Assembly (NCBI GenBank): GCA_028551475.1
Contig: CM052355.1
Span: 29,291,580 to 29,355,579, forward strand
DNA from: Casuarina equisetifolia
Lineage: Eukaryota > Streptophyta > Magnoliopsida > Fagales > Casuarinaceae
DNA length: 64,000 nucleotides
Direction of reading: 5' to 3'
In this document: positions 23,815-36,430 of the stretch, piece by piece
Layout: each line of letters starts with the position of its first letter
Position numbering within the stretch: the first letter of the stretch is position 1
The notes under the pieces: model-generated
What the model was told of the DNA's origin: nothing
Seen by the model: the letters and a program-made list of their open reading frames with translations, nothing else
Databases searched by the model: none
Translations under genes and position numbers: made by a program

Positions 23815-25393
23815 CCATCTCAATGGCACTTTGGAGTTTGCCAGGTTTGTTAAACATAAACACTTAGTATCCCTACATCTTTTTGGCAATAAATTATCTC
23901 TGCTCACTAAAGATCCTAATTCTAATGTAACCATTCAAATATTTGAAGCTTTAGGGCTTTCTTCATGCAACTTAAATGAGTTTCCTAGTTTTCTTAAAAA
24001 CCAAAAGAAAGGGTACTTAAACTTGTTGAACAACAACATTCATGGCCAATTCCCAGAAAGGTATGGAACATAAGCAAAACAAGGCTAACAATTTTTGATC
24101 TTTCCTATAGCCTTCTCACTAGCTTAGGTCAGCATCCAGTTTTTAGTTCATGGATTCATCTATTGTATCTCAATCTCAAATCCAATTTGCTTCAAGGATT
24201 ACTTTCCATTCCACCATTCTCCACTTTGTCTTTTTCTGTCTTAAGTAACTTTCTAATTGGAAATATACCAGAAATCTTTTGCAATTTGAGTTCTCTACAA
24301 ATCCTTGATTTAGAGCATAACTACTTAAGTGGCCCTTTTCCTTTGTGCCTAGGCTCTAGTAGTGATCTATCCATACTTAATTTGTGAAGGAACATATTTC
24401 AAGGAAGCATTTCAAAAATGCAGGCAAGAGGAAACAAACTAAGTATGATCATGTTAAGTCAACAAATTTCATGGGCCTTTACAAGATCATTGTCCAATTG
24501 TAGTATGCTAAAGGTTCTTGATCTTAGTAACAATGAATTTCTTGACTCATTCCCATTTTGGTTAGGTTGTCATCCCAATTTAGAGGTTCTAAGTTTACAT
24601 TCAAACAATCTTTATGGTTTAGTAGGAAGTCTTGGAACTTATTTTTAGTTCTTAAACTTAAAGAGTCCTTGCCATCTCTCACAATAATTTTATAGGAAAG
24701 TTACTATCAATGCTTTTTGAAAATTGGAAGGTTAGGAAGTTTAAAGATTTGTATAAGTTTAACATACATTGATGAAGAACTAGAGTTCATAATACAAATA
24801 GGTTTTCAACTTTCTAGTTCGGCCTAGTTTTATACTTTGTCTATAATATTGACAAACAAAGGCACAAATATGTTCTATGAGAAAGTCCTCGAAGGAATAT
24901 TGGTCATTGATTTCTCATGGAGCAAATTTGGTGGTGAGATTGGAAATTTACGGGAATGTAATTTGCTAAATCTTCCAATAATGCATTGATTGGGTAGATC
25001 CCGTTATCCTTGGGAGACCTATCAAACTTGGAAGCATTAAACCTTTCTCAAAACCAATTTGTAGGAGAGATTCCACAACAATTAACACAACTTACTTTCT
25101 TAGTAATCTTCAATGTTTCTCATAATAATCTCTTTGGTCCCATATCAGAATGAAAACAATTCAATACTTTTGAAAACTGAATGTGTTAATTATCTTGAGC
25201 CACATATTCAATCTCCAATCTTTAAAGAAAGTCAATACTTTGGATCACCTTTTGAATTTTGTTGGAAAATAATGGCAATAGATATGGAGCTAGATTAATT
25301 TTTGGAGGAGTAATTGGACACACTTCATTTGTAAGGAAATAAGATTGGTTGATGAAGACCTCCAATATAATGTAATCAAGTAGGAGATGTTGA
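23815..25393 (+). pseudogene. RLP pseudogene fragment, 5'-truncated
   Basis: Only the C-terminal half of an RLP is present, beginning at the LRR that reads NHLNGTLEFARFVKHKHLVSLHL (about residue 440 of the intact 57604 gene). Readable parts include LFGNKLSLLTKDPNSNVT, SCNLNEFPSFLKNQ, LDLSNNEFLDSFPFWLGCHPNLEVLSL and the end of the gene with a GVIIGHTSFVRK-like tail. Many frameshifts and stops occur, for instance TAA at 24071-24073, TGA at 24385-24387 and TAG at 24646-24648. It is older than the copies at 1 and 41783. It was joined directly to an F-box 3' flank, so it never had its own promoter at this position. Confidence 0.85.
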
Positions 25394-28300
25394 TCACGAA
25401 GAAAGCAGTTTCGACAAAATGTTTTTTGAAGAAAAGGATAGGTATGTATGATTGCTTTTCATTGATTTTCTTTTTCCCTTTGAATAATGCATGCCTTCCT
25501 TTTTTGTTATTTTATTGGCCTATTTGAAATGGGATATTGTTAAGATATGCTATGTAGAGTGCAATGTGAAATATATGTAAATAATAAAATAGAAGAGTAG
25601 ATTTAACAAGAATAGGTTATTTACAAACACAAACCTAATAACTATCAAATAGCAGTACAACGAAGGTTGGATATTTGCTTTCTTATGAGCCTAATAGGCA
25701 ATGAAGCATTTATCTTCAAATTTGGGGACCGAATGATTCTCTTTATTTGGATGTTAGAGTGAAAAACCTATCAAGCTCTCAAACTAGATGTCCGAATGAT
25801 TCTCTTGATATGTAGCATATCAAGCTCTCAAACTAGAAATGACTGAATTTGGTGTTGTTTTTACTTAGGCGTGAGATACATTCAGAATTTCATACCCTTA
25901 CATGTGATATTTCGATTTCTTTCATTTGTGTGATGCTTTAGTTTCTTTTTGTTTTTGTGCATTGTTTTCTTTGATTCAATGAATTTTGGCAGTGCCACTT
26001 GATTTTTAATTTAGGTAGTTTTCACTTGATCTATCTTAACTATTCTACCTTCAAAAATGTTTAAGATGTTTGAGTGATTGACTATTGATGAAATATTTCC
26101 ATTCTCTTGGGAATTTAACCCATAATAAGGAATGAAGAAGAGTCAAAACACTAAATTGTATGGCAACTAGATGGAAGATTAATGTGATAAATCAGGCTCA
26201 AAACAAATCACTCACATCTATAATCTAACCCAAAAAAAGTTCCAATAGATAGTAATATGTTATATAACATCATTCGAGGTCCTTTTGATGATTGACACTA
26301 CTAACGGGTAGGATTGGGTTCTCCTCTGGTTTGGTTGTTTATGGAATGGATGAAGGTGAAAGCACAACATGTTTTAACACTGAAGAGGATTTGTATGAGT
26401 TTTTTAGTGTGTTTTATGGTTGTTTTGATGCTTTGATGCCTGAGGATCATGTTGTATTTATGTTCATGTGCACTTGCTTCTATATGTCTATTATAGTCTA
26501 TTTTCCAAGGGCCAATGTCAAGCTAGATTCTAAAAACCGTGCTTGGTGATTGTCTTTGTGCCTTGATAATAGAGAATATGAACTCAATGTTTGTAGACCT
26601 ATTCATTTTATGAGTTCAAATAAGTCATCTCATGTGATGGAAGATTGTTCCTAGTTACACACGAAAGTATAATGATCATTTTCTCTCAATCCTTACCTTT
26701 ACTTACATTATGCTTACAATGTAATTAAGATTTACTGTATCGTACAACTTTGGATATCATGCTAAAAGTGCAGGAACTTGTTTCCCATGCCCTGTTTTTT
26801 ACAAACTTTCATTTGTTTTTGGTTCCTAGGATCGATTTTGACAAGTGTTGCCGGTTCTACTAAGCATAATTGCATAGAAACAAGTTTTGATGGTTGGAAA
26901 TCATGTTTTAAAAAACAATGATCCTATATGTGCTTTAATGATGTTCTTGGTTGCACAAGCATGCTAGTTCTCTACTCCATTACATGTTTTCACAGCCTAA
27001 TGAGAGATTAGTTGGATCAAGTACTGTATATAGACACAAATATTGTAAATATTAAAATAATGAGAATTTTATGCAATTTTGGATAAATGAATTATTTTGT
27101 ATGTAAAATAATAAGTTATTCTCTAATAAGTTAGAAAATAGTTTACTCATGTTAGATAATCCTTAGGCACCCTATCATTCACTGCCTTTAATTTGTATTT
27201 TCTTTCACCATGTAAAACTAATATTAATCTCTCTTGTTATTCTATTCTCTATAGCACAAATTTCTAATTCATAGTTCAAGAATGCCAACCTCATTTCCCT
27301 AGGTAAATAAAGAAGGATATACCTTAATTATCTTGTGAAGACCACCACATTTTTTCTCGAGTCAAAAGATAACTTTTTGACTTATACACTCTCTAGTACA
27401 TTTATGGTTCTTCTATTGAAAACTGGTGGTGGAGATGAAATGGTTTTTTACCTTGGTTTATAGAAAATGGAATTACATTGTTGCCATGCACAAGATTACA
27501 TATTGAAAACTAACTAGTTTGTTAATTTTCAACAACGTTGGCTATTTTTTTTTGGAATCCTTCAGTTCAAAAAGACCTATCTGTTCAGGAGCCCTACCAG
27601 AATCCTTCAGAGATTTTTTTTTTTTTTGGGCGATGCCACTTGTTATCTACTTTATCTTGTTTTTTGGCTTTTGTCTTAGGTTGGATATATTTTAATAGAT
27701 GCTAATGGTTTTTCTCTTTTAGTGTCCATTGATCAATGTTTTAGTGACTATTGGTTGCACAGTATTTGTGGTTTCTTGGGTTTGTTCATCTGCAATGGAG
27801 GATGACAAAAGTCAAAACATTAAATTGGGTTGGAACTGTAAGGAAAATCAATGTGATAACACCATGCTCAAATTATGTCATGTGTGTATCTTCTTAATAC
27901 AAAGCCCAACAGAGCAGTACCATGAACTATTATATTTTTCACTTCCTTCTATCTGTCGACATTGCTTATTGTTCATTTTGTGTAGTTAAAGTTGGAGGGG
28001 CACAACAAAATAGCTAATGAGGGTAGAGTGGAATTTTTTAAGTTGTCTTTAGGGGATGGGATGAAGGTGAGGTCATTGTTGTTGCAACCCCGGGAAGTTT
28101 CACTGCGATTTTTAGAATGTTTTATAGTTGTTTTGATATGCTTGAGAGTGTCTTGGATTCTTATTTGTGAGTGCATGCTTGCTAAACATGTTATATGCTT
28201 GTGCACCTATTTCTATAACTGTTTCGGCCCGAAAGCATGCCATGCTTATTGTGTCTTGGTCCTTAATTGAAACGGAGTATGAAGTTAGCTCTTTTGAAGA

Positions 28301-29427
28301 AAAATCATCTCATGTGGTGAAACTTACATTTATTAGTCCTTTTAGGATCCTCTCAATGTCATTCTTTTAAAGAAGATGAACGGGGGCAGTCTTCTGCGTT
28401 TTCTGTAAAAACTTTAATAAAAATGTCCAATGATGATGTGTTTACCCTTTGTTTTCTACATTTTATATCATCCAATATTTTCTGATTCCGAACACTGGAA
28501 AGGGCCATAGCTTGAAAATCATAAGTTTGAAAGATTACAAGCCAACTCTTTCAAATTCATTTTATTAATTAGTTTGAAGAAAATGGATTAAGAGCACCTA
28601 ACTTGGGCAAGCTGGCCGCAAGTACGCATGGTTGATTATCCATATTATCTGTGGTATTGCTTCTCCCTTTATTTTTTTGGTCTTTAACATTCTTAGTGAC
28701 ATTTTTTTCCTGTCTGCTTGTTTCTTTTACATTTTTGGGTTCAAATGCACGATTTTTTAGTTGTTTGTTTTTGCGAACGAAAGCTGCAAGATTTTTTGGT
28801 GTTTTCTTTTTGTGGGGAGAGAGAGCGACTGAGACAAAAACTCCACAATGCCCAGTCAAAGAGCTAAGTTGGTTAAAGGTTTAGTGTCTAATATGCTTTA
28901 GTTATTTGCTCCGATGATGCTTGAGTTTGTTTATGCTTTACTAGATGGTTATAACATGCAACTGTGAAAAAATACCAGAAATAACGATAAGCTTTTTCCA
29001 TCAACTTTCACTCCACTTGCTTTTCACTTTTATTAAGTAATTGGAGCCCGCAAATGAAGAAAAAAAATAGTAAAAAAATAAAATTGTGAAAACTTTGTTT
29101 CTGATTGGTATGTTACTTCAATTTTTTAAAGAAAAACATTAGCTTTTCATATTTTTCTTCTATTTTAAAACAGAAAATGGACAATATTGGCATATCAGGT
29201 GAATATGTCAATGATATACCTATTAGCATTAACATTCTTCACAACATAAAAAAAAAAAATGCAAAAAAGGAAAAAAAGTTATTTTTTATTTTTATTTTTA
29301 TTTTAGGGAGAAGTACAATTTTGTATTGCGTGACAGCTCATCCAATGCCATGAAAGTATTTTACGAGGCCTGACTTTCTCCTTTCTTACGCGTTTCGTTC
29401 CCGGCGTCAAAGCTGCTGGTGAAGACG
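25394..29427. repeat. RLP-to-F-box spacer, second copy
   Basis: There is no intact gene. It is a diverged copy of 2082-7305 in the same order, with an F-box end relic near 25670-25790, GATGAAGGTGA blocks near 26348 and 28056, and a WNPS-like relic near 27550. The region at 28570-28990 is shared with the spacer ending at 33000. Short frames in both strands are not conserved between copies and I do not call them. Confidence 0.65.
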
Positions 29428-31334
29428 ATGGCTGACTTCTTACCAAGAGAGGTAATCTTCGAAATCCTATCATTTCTACCAGTTAAGTCTTTGATTAGAT
29501 TTAGGTGTGTTTCCAAGACGTGGTGCTCTGTTATCTACAGCCCCCACTTTATGGCCGCCCACCACAGACGCTCTCTTTCCAACCCCCAACACCCACCTTA
29601 CCTTTTCCTCCACCACTTCGACTCCCGTCTCAACAAACCTCGTTTGACGCTTCATTCTTCTTACGATCCGTTTCCACGGGACCATTTTACCAAACATTTG
29701 GATTTTAGCTTCCCTGGCATCCATGCCTTTCGGCTCTCTGTCGATCGAGAGATAGAAGCCAAAGGGGGCTTCTTGGCCTACCCATGAGATTTCACCGAAT
29801 TGCGTTGCTCACACCGACGCATTGACCCAAATGCGCTCGTTGTTGGTTTGTGTAACGGTCTAATTTGTTTCTCCAATAACATTTTCCGCGGCGGGCTTTT
29901 GGAATATGTTATTTGGAATCCTTCAGTTTGATGGGAAAAACGACGTACAACGTTTGAACCTGTGAGGAAATACTAAAACACCAACGATGTATTTGAATTA
30001 CAAGTAAAATAATCAAATTACAATCAACACAAAATAATTTCTACGTGAAAAAACTCCTCTAATGTGAAGGATAAAAAATCACGGGACTGATCACGGAGTC
30101 CATCCAAATCTCCACTATATAAATCGTTAGGTTACAACTCAATCAAGTCCTTAACAATAGCAACAGGACTAAGATTTACTAATTCAACAATAATAGAATC
30201 ACCAATAAATAGTGAAGAACAAGATGTAAACAACAACTTAACAAAAAAAATTAGAGAAAAATTACCTAGATTTTTGACCAAGATTTGCTGACTTCAAGAA
30301 CTCCAAACAACGATCCAACCGTTCACAATGAAGAACACCCAATCCCGAATCTGCTGACAAAAAATCAGCTCAATTGGACCACGGATCAACCTTGATCAGA
30401 CATTTGATCAACTGCTGTGCAAAACCTCTAATTCCTGCGAAATTTTACTTTTTTTTTTTTTTTTCTCTTTGACAGCCACTCACCTTTCTCCTAAAGAAAA
30501 AAACTCTATATTTTTTCTTTTAAACCTTATGGTTACATTACCCTAATTGGACCCAATAATAAGTCCCCGAATATGGGCTGGACCAACCCAACACAATTAA
30601 CAAATCCATATCGCTTCCGGACCCTACCATCACTTCACTCAACTCTCACGGCCATCTTCGTCATTGTCCAGGATTTGGTTATGACACAAAGACTGACGAT
30701 TATAAATTGGTAACCCTTGTGTATCTTTATGGTGGTGCTGATATCGGTTGCACTACTGTTCCGCCTTTGGTCGAGATTTATACACTTAGAACCGGCATGG
30801 CGCTCTATCATGGTTCCCGGTCCTCTCTATGTCATCGACGCGCAGTGCATACCAATTTTCTTCAATGGGGCAGTCCACTGGTTGGCAAACACTCTGCCAC
30901 AGCAAGGCTCGTCTCGAAATGTACTTGTGTCTTTTGATATGGAGGAAGAGGCCTTTCATGAGATTGCTATACCGATGAGTTTACAAGTCGATCCCTTGAA
31001 CATGGCAGTTTCGGTGCTTGATGGGTCTCTTACTCTTGTCCCAAGTAATCGATGGACGGGAGACCAATGTCACTCCGTATGGGTGATGAAAGAGTATGGA
31101 GTAGTGGAATCTTGGACCAAATTGTTTGATATTGACATTGATGAAGGATTTAGGAGGGTGGTAGGCTTTGGAAATAATGGTGAAGTTCTAGTGACCAAGA
31201 ATGGAAGTTTGTTTTCTTACGAGCCTAGTAGCCAAAGAAGAATGGATCTTCACATTTTGAGCCTCTCATCCGATTCAATTCATTTGGATACTTATGTGGA
31301 GAGCCTTATTCTACTTAATGTAGCAGGAACTTAG
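29428..31334 (+). pseudogene. F-box/FBA pseudogene split by a solo LTR
   Basis: The N-terminal half starts at the MADFLPREV ATG and is open for 119 codons. TGG to TGA at 29785-29787 (AYP*DF) is the first lesion. Coding similarity continues to WNPSV, where a 665-bp element plus a 5-bp target duplication (29924-30598) interrupts the gene; similarity resumes at TNKSISLPDP-like sequence near 30597. Two bases are missing near 30797 (RTGAW region). The remaining 3' part is open to TAG at 31332-31334 and ends DTYVESLILLNVAGT. The frame shifts 1, 2, 0 along the gene are fully explained by the 670-bp insertion and the 2-base loss. Confidence 0.9.
29929..30593. mobile_element. Solo LTR inserted in F-box pseudogene
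   Basis: The 665-bp insert starts TGATGGGAAA and ends CCCAACCCAACA-like (TG...CA ends), flanked by CAGTT (29924-29928) and CAATT (30594-30598). Intact F-box copies read CAATT at the same site, so this is a 5-bp target duplication with one later change. There is no coding sequence and no second LTR inside. This fits a solo LTR left by unequal recombination, or a very short TRIM-like element. A TATA-like TATATAAATC occurs near 30115. Its orientation and family are not certain; on the minus strand it would begin TGTTGGGTTGG. Confidence 0.8.
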
Positions 31335-33590
31335 TGGAATGCTAATTAAGAACAAAGAACAGCAAAGGTGAGATGCTTGATGCTATTTTTACATTAGACA
31401 TGTTTGTAAGGGTCCTTAGTATAATGCTATAGGTATTTTACTTAAAGCAGAATTAGTTTTCTCTACAGTGTCACTTGTTACCTATTTTAGTTTGATTTTG
31501 GTTCTATTTGTTATCTCTGGTTAGATAAATTTTGATAGATGCTTTTGGTTTTTTTCTTTTAGCACTGACTGATCTATGTTTTGGACAATAGGCCATTATT
31601 GGATCTAACAGCTTCTCGGAATGTTTAAATGACTATAGGTTGCTTATTATCAATATTCTCTCTGGTTGTTTCATCTGAAGGTAGAATGACAAAAGCCAAA
31701 ACGTTAAATTGTGTTAGAACTGGACGGAAAATTACTTTGAGAAGATTGTGCCCAAATTATGTCATGTCTGTCTATCCTCTCACCAAAAATTCCACCAGAT
31801 GTACTAAAATGTGTTCAAACTTCCCTGCAAGTGGTTGATGCTCCCGTTGCTTACTGGGTGTAGATAAAGTTAGAGTGCTCAACGACATGGCTAGTGGAGG
31901 TACAGGGGTTTTTGGTGTTGTCTTTTGAGGATGGATTGAAGGTGAGACCATGATTGTTGCAGCACCTGGGAGTTCCACTATTTTTTTTTCTTCAGAATAT
32001 TATATAGTTGTTTTTAGGAAAATAGAGTACGAAGTTACCATTAGTTGATGTGCTCTTTATTTATTTATTTTTGACAAAAATCATCTCATGTTAAAAGTTT
32101 TTGTATGAATGTATGTGAAACTTATATTCAGAAGTTGCTCTAGGGTCCTTACAATGTTATTCTTTTACTTTTGATGATACATTAGAAGATGAAGTCCTTT
32201 GGAATGTTTCTTTTCGTTAATCTCTCCAATCACTCATTTGAATTGGAGGCATCATATTTGATAGGAGTACCCATTAGATATGTTATTAGATAACGGACTT
32301 TTGGTAAGATAAGTTATGTAAGTAAGATAAGTTGGTGAATGGTGAAGATATTTAGGAACAACATTCATGGCTTGAAGAAAGTAGTTTGAAAAAGATGTTT
32401 TCAAAATAAATGAATATTTATATATGGATGCTACTCCATTTACTCTTTGGTTCCCCCCCCCCCCCTTCCATTCACAATGTGCATCTTTCTTTTTTGATAT
32501 TTTTTTGGTGTGTTTAAAAGTGGTTAGATATTTTTTGGTTTTTATATAAATAATGAAATAAAATATTTGTTGTATTGTTTTTCCTTTTTCTTTTTCAGTC
32601 ACATTGTCGTTCTATCTACTTGTTTCTTTTATAGTTTTGGGTTCAAATGCTTGATGTTTAGTTGTCTGTTTGTGCGAACGGAAGCACCAAGATTTTGTTG
32701 TGTTTTCTTCTTGTGGGGAGAGAGAGAGAGAGAGAGAGACTAAGAGAGGAACTCCATACTGCCCAGTTAAGGAGCTAAAGAAGTTCAAAGTTTAGTATCT
32801 AATATGCTTTAGTTATTTGCTTTGATGGTGCGTAAGTTTATTTCTCCTTTGCCAAATGGTTATAACATGCAACTGTGAGAAAATACCAGAAATAAGGACA
32901 AGCTTTTCCATTAGTAGTTAGTCCACTTACCTTTTACCTTTATTGGGTAATTGGAGTCTGCAAATGAAAAAGTATTAGCTTTCTTCAGTAAATCTGTCAA
33001 AAGTAATCCCCTTGGGTAAGATCATGTTTTGCAGTAGTAGCAGTTAAGATTTTCAAAACATGCCTCATGTTGAAGTAGGGCATATCTGAAATGATGGTGC
33101 CGAAGTTCCATTTAGGTTCATTAGAGTTGTTTTAGATGGCATCTCTGACGGCATTTTAGAAACCCAACCATTTATTCTTTGTTGTTGCACCAAAGCTGAA
33201 CTTTAAGAGGAGGTTTGCTGCTAAGATAGAGCGTTTGATAAAGGAGCTGCAATGTACCTGGTAGAGCAGGAGTTTGATTTGCTTGATGGATAGCTTCTGG
33301 TTGTTTTCGGTATTCCAGATAACACTCACAGCTCTAGCTTAAAAAAGTAGTTAGCGTCAGGATATCAACATAAAACACTCAAGTCATCTACTTGAAAGAT
33401 ATGTATTTCTTTGAATATCACATCATGAAAAAAAAAAGTTATCAAGCTACTTTCCTCCAACGATTTTCTTTCTTTGACCGTTATAATGTCTTAACCAGAT
33501 AACATGTAACTTGGACCAAACCCAAATGTATTAAATTGTCATTTTTGCACTTCCACCTAATTCTAATTTCATAGCTTGTAGTTTACTCAT
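31335..33590. repeat. F-box 3' flank joined to RLP 3' spacer remains
   Basis: There is no intact gene. About 31335-32230 matches the F-box 3' flanks, with the repeated block near 31932. From about 32345 the sequence resembles DNA just behind RLP stops (GAAGAAAGYRGTTTGAMAAG type). From 32590 it matches 28680-29040. It contains a 13-base C run at 32453-32465 and an (AG)n tract near 32717-32738. The last part (33090-33480) matches the approach to F-box copies near 6840-7080 and 21210-21460. Confidence 0.55.
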
Positions 33591-33732
33591 CGAACCCCCT
33601 GGCTGACGGGCGGGAAAGCTCCTGCGGGGTGGATGTTGAGCCCGGAGATCTCGAGATAATTGGGAAGATACTCAAACCAAGGAAAGAAGGAGATGTCGCA
33701 GGGGAAGGCAACTCTTGAGAACGCCTGGATTT
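33590..33732. other. Short GC-rich fragment before truncated F-box
   Basis: About 140 bp of GC-rich sequence replaces the F-box N-terminal coding region here. On the minus strand it can be read as an uninterrupted frame (SFFPWFEYLPNYLEISG...), but I do not recognise the protein. No similar sequence occurs before the other F-box copies. It may be a piece of another gene captured at a break. Confidence 0.35.
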
Positions 33733-34775
33733 TGTTGACGATCCGTTCCCTCAGAACTATTTCACCAAACATCTGGATTTTATCTCCCCTGCCATCAACA
33801 CCTCTCTGCTCTCCCTTTATCAGGAGATAGAAGACAAAGGGGCTTCTTCGAGTACCCATGGGATTTCACAGAATTGCCTCGCTCAAACCGACGCATTGAC
33901 CCAAACGCAGTCTTTGTCGGTTCGTAATGTCATTTCACAGAATTGCCTTGTTCAAACCGACGCATCAACCCAAAAGCGATCGTTGTTGGTTTGTCAAACG
34001 GCCTAATTTGTTTCGCCAATGATGATTTCCGCACTGGTCTTTCGGAATTTGTTCTCTGAAACCCTTCTATTAACAAATTTATATTTCTTCTGGATCCTGC
34101 CACTTCACTACTTTACTTAACCCTTCCGGCCCAATTTGTTATTGTCCAGGATTTGGTTACGATGCTAAGACCGATGATTACAAATTGGTGACCCTTGCGT
34201 ATCTTTATGGTGGTGCTGGTTTTAGTTATACAACATTAGTTGAAATTTATACCCTTAGAACTGGCGCATGGCGCTCTATCGTGGTTGCTGTTCCCCGCTA
34301 TGTTTGTCAGTGCACAAATCAAGGTGAATGGAGCAGTACACTAGTTAGCAATACCATATCAAGGTTCGTTTCAGAATGTAATTTATGTCGTTTAATATAG
34401 AGGGTGAGACATTTCATGAAATTGTTGTGCCGAAAAGTTTACAGGGCCATTACTTGAACATGACAATTTTGGTGCTTGATGGATCTCTTGTTGTTGTCCC
34501 AAGTAACCGATGGTTGGGAGAGCAATGTCACTTTGAATGGGTGAGGAGTATGGAGTAGCTGAATCTTGGACCAAAATATTGACATTGGTGGAAGATTGAA
34601 AAGGGTGGTAGGATTTGGAAAAAAGTGTCTAAGTTCTAGTAACCAAGGATGAAAGATTGTTTTCTTATGAACCTATGAGCTAAAGAGAAACAGATCTTCA
34701 CATTTAGGGCAATTCATTCAGTTCGTTTATTTGGATACTTATGTGGAGACCCTTGATCTACTTAATGTGGTAAGT
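33733..34775 (+). pseudogene. F-box/FBA pseudogene, 5'-truncated
   Basis: The copy begins at GTTGACGATCCGTTCCC, so the F-box motif itself is missing. It carries FBA parts including GFGYDAKTDDYKLVTLAYLYGG and VEIYTLRTGAWRSI, and ends DTYVETLDLLNVV-like near 34775. Many frame breaks are present. A 69-bp segment (33863-33931) is tandemly repeated at 33932-34000, duplicating 23 codons in the stretch before the CNGLICF motif, and small deletions occur near 34540-34580. It is the most decayed of the long F-box copies. Confidence 0.8.
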
Positions 34776-34953
34776 GTAATGCTACTTACGCACAAAGAAT
34801 AGGAAGACTGAAATGCTTGATGTCATATTTACATTAGACATTTTTGTAGTTGTGTAGTATGATGCTATATTTTCCTTAAAAGTAGAATTATTTTTCTTTG
34901 TGAAGTTCAACTTTTTTCAAATGTTATATGGTTGTTTTGATATGTTTGAAAAT

Positions 34954-34993
<40 letters not shown>

Positions 34994-35160
34994 TTTCTGT
35001 AACTGCATGTGGTAACAATAAACTCAAGCCATGCTAATTGGGTCTCGATACTAGAGGAAAACTAATTATGAAGTTACCATTAGTTGAAATCTAGTTATGA
35101 AGTTACCATTAGTAGAAATCTAATTATGAAGTTACCATGAGGAAAACTAATTATTTTCAT
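34776..35160. repeat. F-box 3' flank with microsatellite and 29-bp tandem repeat
   Basis: There is no gene. The start matches the other F-box 3' flanks. A (TA)n tract of about 24 bp followed by a T run lies at about 34960-34996. Three copies of a 29-bp unit containing TATGAAGTTACCATTAG lie at 35062-35140; the unit itself is a piece of the F-box flank seen once near 9330 and 32030. Confidence 0.65.
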
Positions 35161-36430
35161 ATATGAAATTTATTGATAGTATTATTTATTTTTATGATTA
35201 TTATTATAGCCTAAGTAAAAAGTTGTTGGCTCATTGTATGAGTTCATGTAATGTGGACTTATATCAATAAGTATAAATTAATATTTCTTATTGTGATAAG
35301 TTAATGTTACATTCTAATTGTACACAAGTTGTATTCATATTGCCTTTATTTCGTATAGGGTATTAGTTCATGTGAGCCTTTATTCATTTTATAGGCTTAG
35401 ATGAGTGATGCTATTTGTATTGATACTTTTACTACTTGGCTAAGTTTTCTCTATAACTTTTCATTTATATACATTAAACCTTACTATAGGAAGATATTTG
35501 GAGACAAGAAAGGGGATTCCCTTTGTCAAGGAGAGAATCAGTCTTAATTTTCCATCAAAAGGCGGTGACAATTATTTTATATTGCATTTGGTTGTGGGAA
35601 AATGCCCTTTAGGGCATTTTTGTCATATCATCGCTCTCTCTCCCATACAAACAAAAGCACACACACTTTCACTTAAGACATACACGATAACATAGCCCTT
35701 TTACTATTGTTCATAGCTTGAGAGAGAGTTCACTGTGCAATCCCGTTTGTTGCTTTCTTCCTCTATCTTTGCAGCAGTTTGTTTGTTGCTTTCTTCCTCT
35801 ATCTTTGCAGCAGTTTTTGAATGCCTCGTTAAGCTAGTATCAAGAGAGAATAGAGAGTAGAACGTTTGGTCTAAGTTGTAGCTTGAAAATAGACAAATAC
35901 AAGATGTTTTTCAGACTTGTTTTGAGTTTTGTTAAAAAACCCACTTTTCTCTCCATGATTGATATTTTGATTTTGTAAAAGGCCTCGACTGAGGTCATAT
36001 TTTCTTATAGTTTTCACCCTTAGAACGGGGGAACACTTGCACTTCAAAACCAAACGTTCTCAGCGACAAAATCAGAATGCCGTAAAAAGAGCTCCTTGAA
36101 TGTGCAGCAGGTTCTTACTTTTCTTGCTTCTTTTGATGACACATAGCAAGTTTCTTTGCTATGTGAAATGACATGTGTCTTCACCAACATTAATAAAAAG
36201 ATTGAAAAGGAGATCGTCAGTTGAGACAAGAGAGGCAGAGAAAGAGGTTTCTTGTTCTGCCTGAAAGGTCTACTCAAAGGAACACAGTTGTGGTCGGCTG
36301 CTCTGGCACTTTTTTTTTTTTTTTTCTTGGTTTCATATTTTAGCTTTACGTAAAACTCCGGGGTTTCATTAGACCTAAGATCTCAATCTTAACCTTTCTC
36401 CCAAATTTGATAGAGAATTTGATGCTATAC
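35160..36430. other. Unassigned segment, no counterpart in other spacers
   Basis: About 1.27 kb with no gene and no match that I can see to the other repeated units. It contains two perfect 36-bp tandem copies at 35745-35816. It also has two perfect hairpins: 35599-35620 (9-bp stem, 4-base loop) and 36140-36165 (10-bp stem, 6-base loop). The LTR-like look of 35490-35700 suggests transposon origin, but I could not define ends or a target duplication. Confidence 0.35.

Noticed and set aside
7306..34775. Self-incompatibility (S-locus) F-box cluster
   Set aside because: The F-box/FBA layout is shared by large general families; no S-RNase or other S-locus partner is visible and the neighbours are RLPs.
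34960..34996. (TA)n and T run as a possible functional element
   Set aside because: An ordinary microsatellite; similar simple tracts occur at 14340, 21716, 32717 and 54059.
35062..35140. Three 29-bp repeats as a possible CRISPR array
   Set aside because: Units abut with no spacers, the sequence is plant nuclear, and the unit is a duplicated piece of F-box flank.
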